A stretch of DNA of 64,000 nucleotides from Bacillus paramycoides (GTDB lineage Bacteria; Bacillota; Bacilli; Bacillales; Bacillaceae_G), in the NCBI RefSeq assembly GCF_001884235.1, contig NZ_MAOI01000068.1, forward strand, positions 1 through 64,000, given 5' to 3'. The notes beneath the pieces are model-generated. The model was not told the origin of the DNA and did no database searches. It saw nothing but the letters and a program-made list of their open reading frames with translations. Shown here piece after piece: positions 52,569 to 61,267 of the stretch. Each line of letters opens with the position of its first letter. Position 1 is the first letter of the stretch. The position numbers and the translations under genes are program-made.

Positions 52569-52583
52569 TGAAAATGATAATCA
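52569..52583 (-). promoter_or_regulatory. Fur-like box upstream of the tRNA-like element
   Basis: TGAAAATGATAATCA matches TGATAATNATTATCA at 12 of 14 defined positions. It lies between a possible minus-strand promoter (TTGACT at 52638-52643, TATAAA-like -10 near 52613-52618, a long 19 bp spacer) and the tRNA-like element. Confidence 0.55.
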
Positions 52584-52652
52584 CGACACAAATTGATTAT
52601 GGTTTCATTCAGTTTATAATCGTATAATACTTTATCTAGTCAAAAAAATAAA

Positions 52653-53783
52653 CTAGTTTTTTTTATTTTTTTTGTAAATTATTTTTCCGTCAATCATCGT
52701 GAGTACAGGCTTGGCTAAATAATGGAAAGGATGGTGAGTCCACAACACGAGATCAGCATCTTTTCCAACTTCAATGCTTCCAATTCTATCCTCTAAACGT
52801 AAATTTCGAGCTGGAAAAATAGTGATTCCTTCCAACGCTGTTTTTTCATCTAATCCTTCTCTTACTGCAATGGCAGCGCAAACATTTAAATATTGAATAG
52901 GTGTATAAGGGTGATCTGTTGTAATAGAGACTTCTATTCCACTTTTCGATAATATATGGTAAGTATCCCATGTTTTGTTTTTAAGTTCGATTTTTGAACG
53001 TCGTGTAAGAGTAGGGCCAACTGAAATCTTTAAATTGTGTTTCGAAAGTTCCTCAACAATAAAGTGTCCTTCAGTACAATGTTCAATACGTAAATCAAGA
53101 TTGAATTCTGTCGCAAAGCGTAAAGCAGAATTAATATCATCTGCACGGTGAGCGTGGATACGTACCGGTATTTCCCGGCGGAGTGCTTTTAAAATAGGAA
53201 GCATTCGAAAATCAGCTTCATGTCCGTAGTGTTGTGCTTCGTAGAAGGATTCTCGAAGCAAGCCCATAATTCCCATACGTGTAATTGATTCTTTTGTTCC
53301 GTTGCTATGGACCTTTTTAGGGTTTTCTCCAAAGGCAATTTTTAAACCAGCAGGTTCTTGAATAATCATATGATCAATACAAGTTCCAGCGGTTTTTATG
53401 ACACAAGTAGTACCCCCTATAATGTTTTGGCTTCCAGGCATAACGTGAACAGTTGTAATTCCATTTTGTACAGCATCTTGAAATGCAATATCAAAAGGAT
53501 GGATTCCGTCTAAAGAACGGATATGCGGTGTTGAAACTTCAGATGTTTCATTCGCATCATTGCCAGCCCAACCGGTACCTTCATCGTAGAGGCCAAGGTG
53601 AGTATGGACATCAATAAATCCAGGTAGGAGATGAAGAGCTCGTGCATCTATAACGGTCATATCTTGAGTAGGATCAATATAAGGTTTAACCGCGGTGATT
53701 CGTTCTCCTGTAACGAGTACATCTCCTTGAAACTTTTGGGATGTAATAGGATATACAATGGCTTGTTTGAGCAGTATTTTCAT
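52653..53783 (-). CDS. Amidohydrolase (imidazolonepropionase-like)
   Basis: This 376-residue metal-dependent hydrolase has the amidohydrolase TIM-barrel. Metal ligands are DVHTHLG near residues 60-66, later His residues in RIHAHRADD and IEHCTEGH, and the catalytic Asp in TTDHPYTP. The C-terminal GSIEVGKDADLVLW closes the beta-sandwich. The substrate is unknown. ATG 53783 follows ATGAGGTAT; the frame is open upstream to 53834 without a better ribosome site. Confidence 0.82.
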   Translation of the reverse strand: MKILLKQAIVYPITSQKFQGDVLVTGERITAVKPYIDPTQDMTVIDARALHLLPGFIDVHTHLGLYDEGTGWAGNDANETSEVSTPHIRSLDGIHPFDIAFQDAVQNGITTVHVMPGSQNIIGGTTCVIKTAGTCIDHMIIQEPAGLKIAFGENPKKVHSNGTKESITRMGIMGLLRESFYEAQHYGHEADFRMLPILKALRREIPVRIHAHRADDINSALRFATEFNLDLRIEHCTEGHFIVEELSKHNLKISVGPTLTRRSKIELKNKTWDTYHILSKSGIEVSITTDHPYTPIQYLNVCAAIAVREGLDEKTALEGITIFPARNLRLEDRIGSIEVGKDADLVLWTHHPFHYLAKPVLTMIDGKIIYKKNKKN

Positions 53784-53898
53784 AGATACCTCATTTCCGT
53801 CACCTTGTAATGTGTGTACTATAAGTTTAGACAAAGCAACTGAAAGGTTTTTCGTGTAGTAATGCTCCGGAGTCTAGAAAATGAAAGTTTTGGAGGGG

Positions 53899-54040
53899 AT
53901 AAAGTAAAGGGGATTCATCCCCCACTGATTATTAGCCCTCACAATCGGGCTTTTACGGGCAGTCGGTCCCCGCCAAACTTATTTGCTTTACAGTTGAATT
54001 TTGAGGTGAGAGTCTTATCGTCTGCAAATAGCGGGATAAG
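53899..54040 (-). repeat. bcr1-like dispersed repeat, copy D (inverted)
   Basis: Read on the minus strand it begins CCCGCTATTTGCAGACGATAAGA, continues with GCCCGTAAAAGCCCGATTG and GGGCTAATAATCAGTGGGGG, and ends ACTTTATCCCC. It is the 22741-22900 repeat in reverse, lacking part of the 3' hairpin. It fills most of the gap between the amidohydrolase and YfhF genes. Confidence 0.78.
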
Positions 54041-54068
54041 TTCCCTTTAAAACTGTATTTTAGAAGTA

Positions 54069-54974
54069 CTACATTGTATGCAAGAGTATATTTTGTAATG
54101 CATGGTTTATTGTTGGAAATGTGTATTGATATCCATATTCAATAGCTTTATTAGGTAATACATGTTGTCCTTCTAATACGAGTATACTCATCTCACCGAG
54201 TAAAGCGCGAAGTACAAATGGAGGAACAGGTAACCAATGAGGTCGTTCGGTTATAGTGGCAATGGTTTTACCGAATTCTTTCATCCTTATCGGTGTTGGC
54301 GCTGTAATATTAAGAGGCCCGGCAATGTCTTTTTTGTGTATGATGAAATCAATCATGCGAACGACATCATCTAAATGAATCCATGATAACCATTGGTTTC
54401 CAGATCCAATTGTACCTCCGATATATAATTGATAGGGGAGTAACATTTTTGGAAAAGCGCCTCCATCTGCCCCTAATACGACTCCAAATCTTGCATAGAT
54501 AGTTCTTATTCCAAGGGAGCGGGCTTTAGATGCTTCTTGCTCCCATAAATATACTGTATTTGCTAAAAAGTCATTCCCAGGAGTCTCTTGTTGTTCTGTA
54601 AAAGATTCGGTTTCAGATGTTCCATAGTATCCAATAGCACTTGCGTTAATAAATGTGTGTGGTTTTGTTTTGAGTGCTTGCAATTGTTTAATGAGCCCTG
54701 TTGTTGTTTGAATCCTACTATTTAAAATTGTTTCCTTTTGTTTCTTTGTCCATCTACTATTAATAGACTCCCCCGCTAGATTAATAATTACATCGATAGA
54801 AGAGAGGGGAAAAGTGTGTAAGTCAGGTGTCCATTGTACGTATTGAAGGTTAGGATTTGAAGTTTCATCTACCTTTTTTCGAGTAAGAATATAGACGGTA
54901 TATCCCTTTTGAATAAAAAAACTAGAAAGGTATTTGCCTATAAAGCCAGAGCCACCAGAAATTGCGATTTTCAC
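54069..54974 (-). CDS. yfhF: NAD-dependent epimerase/SDR, YfhF-like (SDR39U1)
   Basis: This 301-residue short-chain dehydrogenase-like protein of the TIGR01777 family has the nucleotide-binding GGSGFIGKYL at residues 7-16, INLAGESINSRWT, the YYGTSETESF active-site region and a C-terminal DUF1731 segment (ALLGEMSILVLEGQHVLP). The substrate is unknown. The start is GTG 54974, after GAGGAGGAA; the ATG at 55013 is upstream of the ribosome site. It is divergent from recX, as in B. subtilis. Confidence 0.88.
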   Translation of the reverse strand: MKIAISGGSGFIGKYLSSFFIQKGYTVYILTRKKVDETSNPNLQYVQWTPDLHTFPLSSIDVIINLAGESINSRWTKKQKETILNSRIQTTTGLIKQLQALKTKPHTFINASAIGYYGTSETESFTEQQETPGNDFLANTVYLWEQEASKARSLGIRTIYARFGVVLGADGGAFPKMLLPYQLYIGGTIGSGNQWLSWIHLDDVVRMIDFIIHKKDIAGPLNITAPTPIRMKEFGKTIATITERPHWLPVPPFVLRALLGEMSILVLEGQHVLPNKAIEYGYQYTFPTINHALQNILLHTM

Positions 54975-55055
54975 AAGAATTTCCTCCTCATTATATATAT
55001 TCTTGAAAAGCAAAAATGTTTCTTGACTATGTTAAAATAATAGAGAGGTGAGAGT

Positions 55056-55868
55056 ATGGCTGTCATTACAAAAATAGAAGTACAAAAACGATCGAAAGAA
55101 CGATTTAATATTTATATTGATAAAGGTCAAGGTGAAGAGTACGGATTTAGTGTAAATCAAGTAATCTTAATGAAACATGGATTACAAAAAGGTTTAGAAA
55201 TTGATGAAGTAGAGTTAGGAAATATTTTGTACAATGAAGAGGTACAAAAAGCATATTTACAAGCCATTTCCTATTTATCATATCAGATGAGAACAAAACA
55301 AGAAGTAGAAGATTTTTTACAAAAAAAAGAAGTGGGGCAGGCCATCATCTCTGAAGTCATTTCGAAATTATTACATGATCGATATATTAATGATAAAGAG
55401 TACGCCACTTTGTATGTACGAACGCAAAGTAATGTAAATCAAAAAGGCCCAACTGTTATTAGAAGAGCGCTGATAAGTAAAGGTGTTCAGGACCTAATCA
55501 TTACACATAGTTTACAAGAGTATCCAAAGGAGAAGCAAATTGAAAATGCTTTAGTTCTTATAGAAAAGAAGAAAAAATCTTATCAAAAGCATTCATTTTT
55601 ACAAATGAAACAAAAGTTAGAAGAAATGCTTGTTCGTAAAGGCTATTCTAGAGATGTGATTCAAATTTGTCTTGAAGAATTGAAAGACGAAAAAGATGAC
55701 GAAAAGCAGCAAGAAGCGTTACACTATCATGGGAATAAATATTATGAGAAATATAAGAAGTATGATGGATGGACATTCGAAAATAAGATGAAACAAGCGT
55801 TATATCGAAAAGGATTCTCTATTGATGAGATAGAGATATTTTTGCAAATGAAACGAGAAGAAGGATGA
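55056..55868 (+). CDS. recX: Regulatory protein RecX
   Basis: This 270-residue helical protein made of repeated three-helix units (LSYQMRTKQEVEDFL; KLLHDRYINDKEYATLYV; MLVRKGYSRDVIQICLEEL) modulates RecA filaments. It is longer than E. coli RecX, as usual in Bacillus. AGAGAGGTGAG precedes the ATG. yfhH follows after 9 bp, so the two form an operon. Confidence 0.92.
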   Translation: MAVITKIEVQKRSKERFNIYIDKGQGEEYGFSVNQVILMKHGLQKGLEIDEVELGNILYNEEVQKAYLQAISYLSYQMRTKQEVEDFLQKKEVGQAIISEVISKLLHDRYINDKEYATLYVRTQSNVNQKGPTVIRRALISKGVQDLIITHSLQEYPKEKQIENALVLIEKKKKSYQKHSFLQMKQKLEEMLVRKGYSRDVIQICLEELKDEKDDEKQQEALHYHGNKYYEKYKKYDGWTFENKMKQALYRKGFSIDEIEIFLQMKREEG

Positions 55869-55877
55869 GGGAATAAG

Positions 55878-56195
55878 ATGAATATACCAAAACGCTACAG
55901 TGAAATGACACCACATGAGCTTCGAGAAGAAATTGGGGTTTTGAAGGAGCAAGCAGTAAAGGCTGAGCAACTTGGAATTGTAAATGAATTCGATGTATTA
56001 ATGAGAAAGATGGCTATGGCTCGTGCTTATATGACTGATATAAACAAATTCCATATTGGTGAGACATATGAATTAGTAGAAGAACCTGGTATATTATTTA
56101 AAATTACGTATTTCAATGGGGTATTTGCTTGGGGATATAAGCAAAATGATAATGAAGAGATTGGAATACCAATTTCCTTGCTGCAGGAAAAATAA
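55878..56195 (+). CDS. yfhH: YfhH family protein (DUF1811)
   Basis: This 105-residue protein begins KRYSEMTPHELREEIG with a helical N-terminus, followed by a small beta-barrel (FHIGETYELVEEPGILFKI...AWGYKQ) as known for YfhH/DUF1811. The function is unknown. It is cotranscribed with recX and ends at a terminator. Confidence 0.87.
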   Translation: MNIPKRYSEMTPHELREEIGVLKEQAVKAEQLGIVNEFDVLMRKMAMARAYMTDINKFHIGETYELVEEPGILFKITYFNGVFAWGYKQNDNEEIGIPISLLQEK

Positions 56196-56227
56196 AAACC
56201 AGAGAGTGAATATCTCTCTGGTTTTCA
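56194..56227 (+). terminator. Terminator after recX-yfhH
   Basis: The stem AAAACCAGAGAG/CTCTCTGGTTTT with a 7-nt loop. Confidence 0.85.
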
Positions 56228-56259
56228 TCTTTGGTAGGCGTTAAAGGAGATAGGAGATT

Positions 56260-56412
56260 CTAAAATTGGCGTTTTTTAGATTCATTTGCCAATATAATGA
56301 GAGACTGGGTTTGTTGCGTCTGTCCGTTAACTTGCGCTTTCGCATGTTTCGGACGAGTCCACGTATGGTTAAATAATTCAGAACGACTATCTAAATGGTC
56401 ACGGTAGCTCAT
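56260..56412 (-). CDS. YpzG-like small protein
   Basis: A 50-residue ORF begins MSYRDHLDSRSELFNHTW; the RPKHAKAQVNGQTQQTQS stretch is the signature of small YpzG-type proteins, several of which are spore-associated. GAGGTGA is placed before the ATG. It lies directly downstream of sspK on the same strand. Confidence 0.72.
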   Translation of the reverse strand: MSYRDHLDSRSELFNHTWTRPKHAKAQVNGQTQQTQSLIILANESKKRQF

Positions 56413-56454
56413 CTTTATCACCTCGTGTAGGAAGTTAATTTAGTTTAGTTTGTA

Positions 56455-56613
56455 CTACTCTTCCTGCTGATTTGCAGCACGCATACGTTCTTGTGGGTGC
56501 GTGTTAATTGTGCCGTTAGGTCTTTTCGAAGCGAAGCGTGATTTCGCCTTCGGCTGACCTTCGATTTTGCTGTTATTTTTTGATTCAGACCAAAATTCGG
56601 CTTGTCTACCCAT
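56455..56613 (-). CDS. sspK: Small acid-soluble spore protein K
   Basis: The 52-residue SspK ([15 protein letters not shown]..., ending [14 protein letters not shown]) is a minor SASP made in the forespore. ATG 56613 follows GAGGGGG; the ATG at 56661 has no role because the SspK family starts at MGRQ. Forespore (sigma-G) control is known for the family; no clear sigma-G promoter was verified here. Confidence 0.9.
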   Translation of the reverse strand: MGRQAEFWSESKNNSKIEGQPKAKSRFASKRPNGTINTHPQERMRAANQQEE

Positions 56614-56735
56614 TAAGAACGCCCCCTCATTATCAGTTGATACCTCTTTAAGAAGTATCAATTATAGAATGTGCAAAATAGAAAAAACTATCCTTTAGAA
56701 ATTAAGGGAATAAATAGGTAAAAGGAGAATAGAAC

Positions 56736-57002
56736 ATGAATGATATTTATGAAGCATTAACAAAAGAATTATTAGATAAGAATGACAACCTTTCTTACGC
56801 ACAAGCTCGTGCATGGGTTGAATTACTGTGGGAAGATTTTCAAACAACTTATGCTAAATCAGGCCGTTACCAAGGTGATGAAATGACTGAGCAAGTGGTA
56901 CGAACATGGATTAATAATCATGGAGGGCGCCTTCATGAAATGCGTACAAATAATCCGAAGTATAGCCATTTGATCAATCAAGAAGATCATTTGAAACATT
57001 AA
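56736..57002 (+). CDS. yfhJ: YfhJ family (WVELL) protein
   Basis: This 88-residue protein has the defining ARAWVELLWEDFQTTYAKSG segment (residues 25-44) and a C-terminal HGGRLHEM. The function is unknown. AAAGGAGAA precedes the ATG, and the stop abuts a terminator. Confidence 0.88.
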   Translation: MNDIYEALTKELLDKNDNLSYAQARAWVELLWEDFQTTYAKSGRYQGDEMTEQVVRTWINNHGGRLHEMRTNNPKYSHLINQEDHLKH

Positions 57003-57028
57003 AAAAAGCGACTTAGGTCGCTTTTTTT
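57001..57028. terminator. Bidirectional terminator between yfhJ and yfhP
   Basis: The perfect stem AAAAAAAGCGAC/GTCGCTTTTTTT with a 4-nt loop overlaps both stop regions. Confidence 0.9.
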
Positions 57029-58007
57029 AATGTGGGAGCAATTCCAGTTTCTTTCGAAGTTTTTCTTCGCTGAAAATCCACCCTGTATATGAACTAATAA
57101 TATTTAAATTTTGATCGAGCTGAACGATTGCAACGAATGGATAATAATCTTTACTTCGATACCGTAAATCAATGAACCGAACTTCAGAATAGTTATCATA
57201 ATCGAAAATATCCCAGCGGTATACAGGCGAGAAAGATAAGAAAGCAGAGATATTTTCATCCCGCACAGCAGCTTGCATAATGGCAGTATTCGGGAATGGT
57301 ACACGATCAAATTTATCGTATACAAGAATGTTACCGCGGTGCCATCTTGCGACGTAGTAATGTTCAGTTGTAACGACGGCTAAATGATAATGATAAAATT
57401 TGTAAGAGGGAGAAATAATTACTTTCTCTACATTTTTGAAACGTTTGTATACTACACTTTTGATATTTCGATGCATCATAATGCGGCCGATGTAGTAAAC
57501 AAACATTAATATATACGCTGCTAAAGCAGTGTATCCTTTATGTGCTCCGACAAGCATACAGGCGATAGCGAGTATATGGATAAAGAAAATGACAGTATCG
57601 AACGTATTAATTATGCCGAGTGCTACCCATTTTCTTGTGAAGGGCCGTAATGCCTGTGTACCATAGGCATTGAAAATATCCACAAAGACATGAAGAAAGA
57701 CGGCAATAAATGACCAAAGTAATAGATGCAGATATGGAGCGTCTGAAAAGAAGGCGAAAGAGATGCCACTTATAAGGAATGACCAAAGAATCACTGCAGG
57801 AATGGAATGAGTAATTCCACGATGATTTCTTATATATTTAGCGTTATTACGCAATTTTAAAACTGTATCGATGTCAGGAATATTGGAACCGGCAATTGTT
57901 GCAAGCATCACTGCTTGTGGCCCAATATCACTTTGTGCTATGACTGGATCTAACGTTGCCAAACTGCCTAGAGTAACGCCCATAACAAGGTGAGTGGCTG
58001 TATCCAT
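57027..58007 (-). CDS. yfhP: YfhP, membrane-bound metal-dependent hydrolase
   Basis: This 326-residue protein has about five membrane helices in its first 170 residues and a soluble C-terminus. The YdjM/LexA-binding-type motifs DTATHLVMG, SNIPDIDTVL and HRGITHSIPAV (with conserved His and Asp) suggest metal-dependent hydrolysis. The substrate is unknown. It is divergent from mutY, as in B. subtilis. Confidence 0.88.
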   Translation of the reverse strand: MDTATHLVMGVTLGSLATLDPVIAQSDIGPQAVMLATIAGSNIPDIDTVLKLRNNAKYIRNHRGITHSIPAVILWSFLISGISFAFFSDAPYLHLLLWSFIAVFLHVFVDIFNAYGTQALRPFTRKWVALGIINTFDTVIFFIHILAIACMLVGAHKGYTALAAYILMFVYYIGRIMMHRNIKSVVYKRFKNVEKVIISPSYKFYHYHLAVVTTEHYYVARWHRGNILVYDKFDRVPFPNTAIMQAAVRDENISAFLSFSPVYRWDIFDYDNYSEVRFIDLRYRSKDYYPFVAIVQLDQNLNIISSYTGWIFSEEKLRKKLELLPH

Positions 58008-58156
58008 AGAAATCCACCTCCGTTTTTTATTAATGTAACTCTTTTTATTCGATACCTCAAGTCCTTTGCCTTCTATTTCCTATGTCATCTTACTTAAATT
58101 TTTTCCTAAAATCTTTATAATAGTACTTATATGCAAAAAAATGAGGGGGATCAAGT

Positions 58157-59254
58157 TTGACACTTGAAATATTAAATAAGTTTAACATAGAGCAGTTTCA
58201 AAATGATTTAATTGGTTGGTTTGAAAAAGAACAACGCGATTTACCGTGGCGAAAAAATAAAGATCCATACCGTGTTTGGGTTTCTGAAATTATGTTACAG
58301 CAAACACGGGTAGAAGCTGTAAAACCATATTACGCAAATTTTATGGGGAAGTTTCCTACGCTTGAGGCGCTAGCAAATGCCGATGATGAAGAAGTATTAA
58401 AAGCATGGGAAGGCTTAGGTTATTATTCTAGAGCACGAAATTTACATGCCGCAGTAAAAGAGGTAAAAGAAGTATATAACGGGGAAGTACCGAGTGATGT
58501 AAAGAAAATAGAAAAATTAAAAGGAGTGGGACCATATACAAAAGGTGCCATTTTAAGCATTGCATTCGGTATACCAGAGCCAGCAGTTGATGGAAACGTT
58601 ATGCGCGTATTATCTCGTATTTTATCAGTGTGGGATGATATTGCAAAACCAAAGACTAGAAAAGTTTTTGAAGATATTGTGCGTGAAATTATCTCAACAG
58701 AAAATCCATCTTATTTTAATCAAGGTTTGATGGAATTAGGGGCATTAATTTGTATACCGAAAAACCCATCTTGCTTACTTTGTCCTGTGCGTGAACATTG
58801 CCGAGGGTATGCTGAGGGTGTTCAAAAAGAACTACCAGTGAAAAGTAAAGCGAAAGCACCTACAATGGTACCGCTCGTTGCAGGAGTGCTTCAAACTGAA
58901 GATGGTCGTTACGTAATTAATAAACGCCCAAGTGCGGGACTATTGGCTAATATGTGGGAGTTCCCGAATATTGAACTCGGTGAAGGTATTCGAAATCAGA
59001 AACAACAGCTTACGGATTATATGAAGGAAAGCTTCGGACTCTCTGTTTCAATTGATGAATACGCGATGAATGTACAACATACTTTTACACACCGTACTTG
59101 GGATATATTCGTGTTTTACGGAAAGATAACAGGCGATATTACCGACACAGATACATTAAAGTTTGTATCGAAAGAAGCATTTGAACAGTTACCTTTTTCG
59201 AAATCACATCGTACTATTTACGAAAATTGTGTTGAGAAAATTACAATGCAATAA
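58157..59254 (+). CDS. mutY: A/G-specific adenine glycosylase MutY
   Basis: This 365-residue repair enzyme removes adenine mispaired with 8-oxoguanine. The catalytic Glu44 is in [10 protein letters not shown], the HhH is [13 protein letters not shown] with Asp145 in PAVDGN, the 4Fe-4S ligands are Cys199, Cys206, Cys209 and Cys215, and the NUDIX-like C-terminal domain begins near residue 232. The start is TTG 58157, after GAGGGGG. It is monocistronic. Confidence 0.95.
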   Translation: MTLEILNKFNIEQFQNDLIGWFEKEQRDLPWRKNKDPYRVWVSEIMLQQTRVEAVKPYYANFMGKFPTLEALANADDEEVLKAWEGLGYYSRARNLHAAVKEVKEVYNGEVPSDVKKIEKLKGVGPYTKGAILSIAFGIPEPAVDGNVMRVLSRILSVWDDIAKPKTRKVFEDIVREIISTENPSYFNQGLMELGALICIPKNPSCLLCPVREHCRGYAEGVQKELPVKSKAKAPTMVPLVAGVLQTEDGRYVINKRPSAGLLANMWEFPNIELGEGIRNQKQQLTDYMKESFGLSVSIDEYAMNVQHTFTHRTWDIFVFYGKITGDITDTDTLKFVSKEAFEQLPFSKSHRTIYENCVEKITMQ

Positions 59255-59257
59255 ATG

Positions 59258-59293
59258 AAAAAACGTGTTCTAGAATTTTGGAACACGTTTTTT
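59258..59293 (+). terminator. Terminator after mutY
   Basis: The stem AAAAAACGTGTTC/GAACACGTTTTTT around a 9-10 nt loop. Confidence 0.88.
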
Positions 59294-59336
59294 TATTGAA
59301 AATAATTTTGCATGCTGAGTTTAAAGAATCGCGCTT

Positions 59337-59513
59337 TTATAATCCACCTCGTGACTCAATTTCTTTCACAATTTCTTTATAAATCGTTTGCCCCTCTACG
59401 TTTAGATAAGGCATAATTTGCTGAAATGAATGATGAAAATAAGCTAATTCATCTTCTTTCCATTCATTTTTTGAAATCATAGTTAGTTCAGTCATATCGC
59501 GTCCAGCGTACAT
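59337..59513 (-). CDS. Small conserved-looking protein, unknown
   Basis: A 58-residue ORF begins MYAGRDMTELTMISKNEW and ends EIESRGGL, acidic and helical. CGGAGGTGG is 5-6 nt before the ATG, which strongly supports translation. It lies between mutY and sspE on the opposite strand. No family is recognised. Confidence 0.68.
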   Translation of the reverse strand: MYAGRDMTELTMISKNEWKEDELAYFHHSFQQIMPYLNVEGQTIYKEIVKEIESRGGL

Positions 59514-59637
59514 ATATCCACCTCCGTCATATGTAGTTTGAATGAGTGATAAGAGATATATGCGGAAATTATAAAAAGAAAATTACGGATAGATTCTAGA
59601 TAGATTGGTTACATTATTTGTTGTGGAGGTGAGAAAG

Positions 59638-59919
59638 ATGAGTAAAAAACAACAAGGTTATAATAAAGCAACTTCTGGTGCTAGCATTCAAAGTACAAAT
59701 GCTAGCTATGGTACAGAATTTGCAACTGAAACAAATGTACAATCAGTAAAACAAGCAAACGCACAATCAGAAGCAAAGAAAGCACAAGCTTCTGGTGCTC
59801 AAAGTGCAAATGCTAGTTATGGTACAGAGTTTGCAACTGAAACAGATGTGCATGCAGTGAAACAAGCAAACGCACAATCAGCTGCAAAAAAATCACAATC
59901 TTCTAGCTCAAATCAGTAA
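59638..59919 (+). CDS. sspE: Gamma-type small acid-soluble spore protein SspE
   Basis: This 93-residue storage protein of the spore is degraded at germination. Two internal repeats each contain [12 protein letters not shown], the GPR protease cleavage motif, followed by VKQANAQS. There is no DNA-binding SASP motif, as expected for the gamma type. ATG 59638 follows GGAGGTGAG; the GTG/ATG codons upstream at 59605 are not needed. A terminator follows. Confidence 0.95.
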   Translation: MSKKQQGYNKATSGASIQSTNASYGTEFATETNVQSVKQANAQSEAKKAQASGAQSANASYGTEFATETDVHAVKQANAQSAAKKSQSSSSNQ

Positions 59920-59925
59920 CGAAGG

Positions 59926-59963
59926 AAAAACACTTCTCTAACTCAAGAGAAGTGTTTTCTTTA
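59926..59963 (+). terminator. Terminator after sspE
   Basis: The stem AAAACACTTCTCT/AGAGAAGTGTTTT with a 6-nt loop is followed by CTTT. Confidence 0.85.
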
Positions 59964-60106
59964 CGTGAAGGTCATTGTAATGAAAATATAATGACCGACA
60001 TAACTTCTAATAAGTCAACAAATGTAGTCAAAGGAGAAAGAAGTTAACGATTAGAAATATGTAATAAGAATTATAATTGGTGAATGAATTAAAAAGGGGG
60101 CAAGTG

Positions 60107-60361
60107 ATGAACGATTTTGATAAGTTGGTAGGAGAGCAATTGGAAACGATGGATGAGCTGTTAAAGTTACAAGCACATTTAGAAAAATATCAGCAAATTG
60201 AAATGAGTGAAAGAGATACGTGTGATAAAAAAGAATTACATTTTATCCGTCAAGAAATATATAGAACAGAATTAGCATTAAAGCTTTTGCATGAAAGATT
60301 TGAACAACAAACGAATAACGTGATTCAATCTTTTGAAACCGAAAAAATAATTTCAAATTAA
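60107..60361 (+). CDS. ygaB: YgaB-like protein
   Basis: This 84-residue helical protein with coiled-coil character (FDKLVGEQLETMDELLKLQ; ELHFIRQEIYRTELALKLL) corresponds to YgaB by pattern and by position between sspE and ygaC. The function is unknown. ATG 60107 follows GGGGGCAAG; the ATG at 60077 lies before this site. Confidence 0.8.
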   Translation: MNDFDKLVGEQLETMDELLKLQAHLEKYQQIEMSERDTCDKKELHFIRQEIYRTELALKLLHERFEQQTNNVIQSFETEKIISN

Positions 60362-60681
60362 GGATGAGATATGTTGTGAATTGTAGGTGGAAAGTCCTTC
60401 CTTAAATGGAGACGAGAAAGGGCTTTCCTTTTGTTATATCCTCGTTTAATCTTCGGAAAATACGTTTTACTAATCCAATGGGAATTCTCCTTTGTTAAAA
60501 GGATTGGAGATGTGCCATTCAATAATAAAACTTCATTAAATTCATCGTGAAAATTAGGGTCTTATCGCTTTAGTTTTAAAATTTTGACAAAAAAGTTATA
60601 ATAGAAAAAAAGTGAATGCAGTTCAAGGGGTAGTTGAGGCAACTTAAGAAGGGCATTTGCAGCTGAAAGAAGGGAGCATAT
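60362..60681. other. Intergenic region between ygaB and ygaC
   Basis: It contains the ygaB terminator (60391-60436) and a TATAAT hexamer at 60597-60602 that may serve ygaC, though its -35 is poor; the nearby TTGACA at 60582-60587 is too close to pair with it. No supported ORF was seen. Confidence 0.5.
60391..60436 (+). terminator. Terminator after ygaB
   Basis: The stem GGAAAGTCC/GGGCTTTCC (one G-T pair) with a long loop is followed by TTTTG. Confidence 0.65.
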
Positions 60682-61212
60682 ATGGGATTTCCCAAAGAAG
60701 GAGAAAAGGTACAAATACATAGTTATAAACATAATGGCTCCATTCATAGAATGTGGGAAGAGACAACAATTTTAAAAGGGACGCAGAGTCTTGTGATCGG
60801 AGCGAATGATCGTACAATAGTTACAGAATCAGATGGCCGGACATGGATTACTCGTGAACCTGCGATTTGTTACTTTCATGCCAATTATTGGTTTAATGTG
60901 ATTGGAATGCTAAGGGAAGAAGGAGTATATTATTATTGTAATTTAAGTTCTCCTTTTGCATATGACTCTGAAGCATTAAAGTATATTGATTACGATTTAG
61001 ATATTAAAGTGTATCCAGATATGACATATACACTTTTAGATGAAGATGAGTATGAAAAGCATAGTCAAATCATGCAGTATCCACCTGTTATTGATACAAT
61101 TTTAAAACGAAATGTAGCACATTTAACACAGTGGATTCATCAAAGAAAAGGTCCATTCGCACCGGATTTTGTAGATATGTGGTACGAAAGATATTTAATG
61201 TACAGAAATTAA
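60682..61212 (+). CDS. ntdP: Nucleoside tri-/diphosphatase, DUF402 (YgaC/NtdP)
   Basis: This 176-residue DUF402 protein has the conserved [36 protein letters not shown] and DEDEYEKH motifs whose Asp/Glu residues bind metal. Characterised relatives hydrolyse nucleoside tri- and diphosphates. GAAAGAAGGGAG precedes the ATG. It is followed by a GC-rich hairpin, then the ABC transporter gene ygaD. Confidence 0.87.
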   Translation: MGFPKEGEKVQIHSYKHNGSIHRMWEETTILKGTQSLVIGANDRTIVTESDGRTWITREPAICYFHANYWFNVIGMLREEGVYYYCNLSSPFAYDSEALKYIDYDLDIKVYPDMTYTLLDEDEYEKHSQIMQYPPVIDTILKRNVAHLTQWIHQRKGPFAPDFVDMWYERYLMYRN

Positions 61213-61217
61213 AACAA

Positions 61218-61248
61218 ACCTGCAGGGGGATTCCCCGGCAGGTTTGTC
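61218..61248 (+). terminator. Hairpin between ygaC and ygaD
   Basis: The stem CAAACCTGC(A)GGGG/CCCC(G)GCAGGTTTG has no T-run behind it, so a partial terminator or processing site is likely. Confidence 0.55.
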
Positions 61249-61267
61249 CTATTAGAGGGGGAATTAT

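Noticed and set aside
60582-60602. TTGACA followed by TATAAT as a promoter of ygaC
   Set aside because: The two hexamers are only about 9 bp apart, far from the required ~17 bp.
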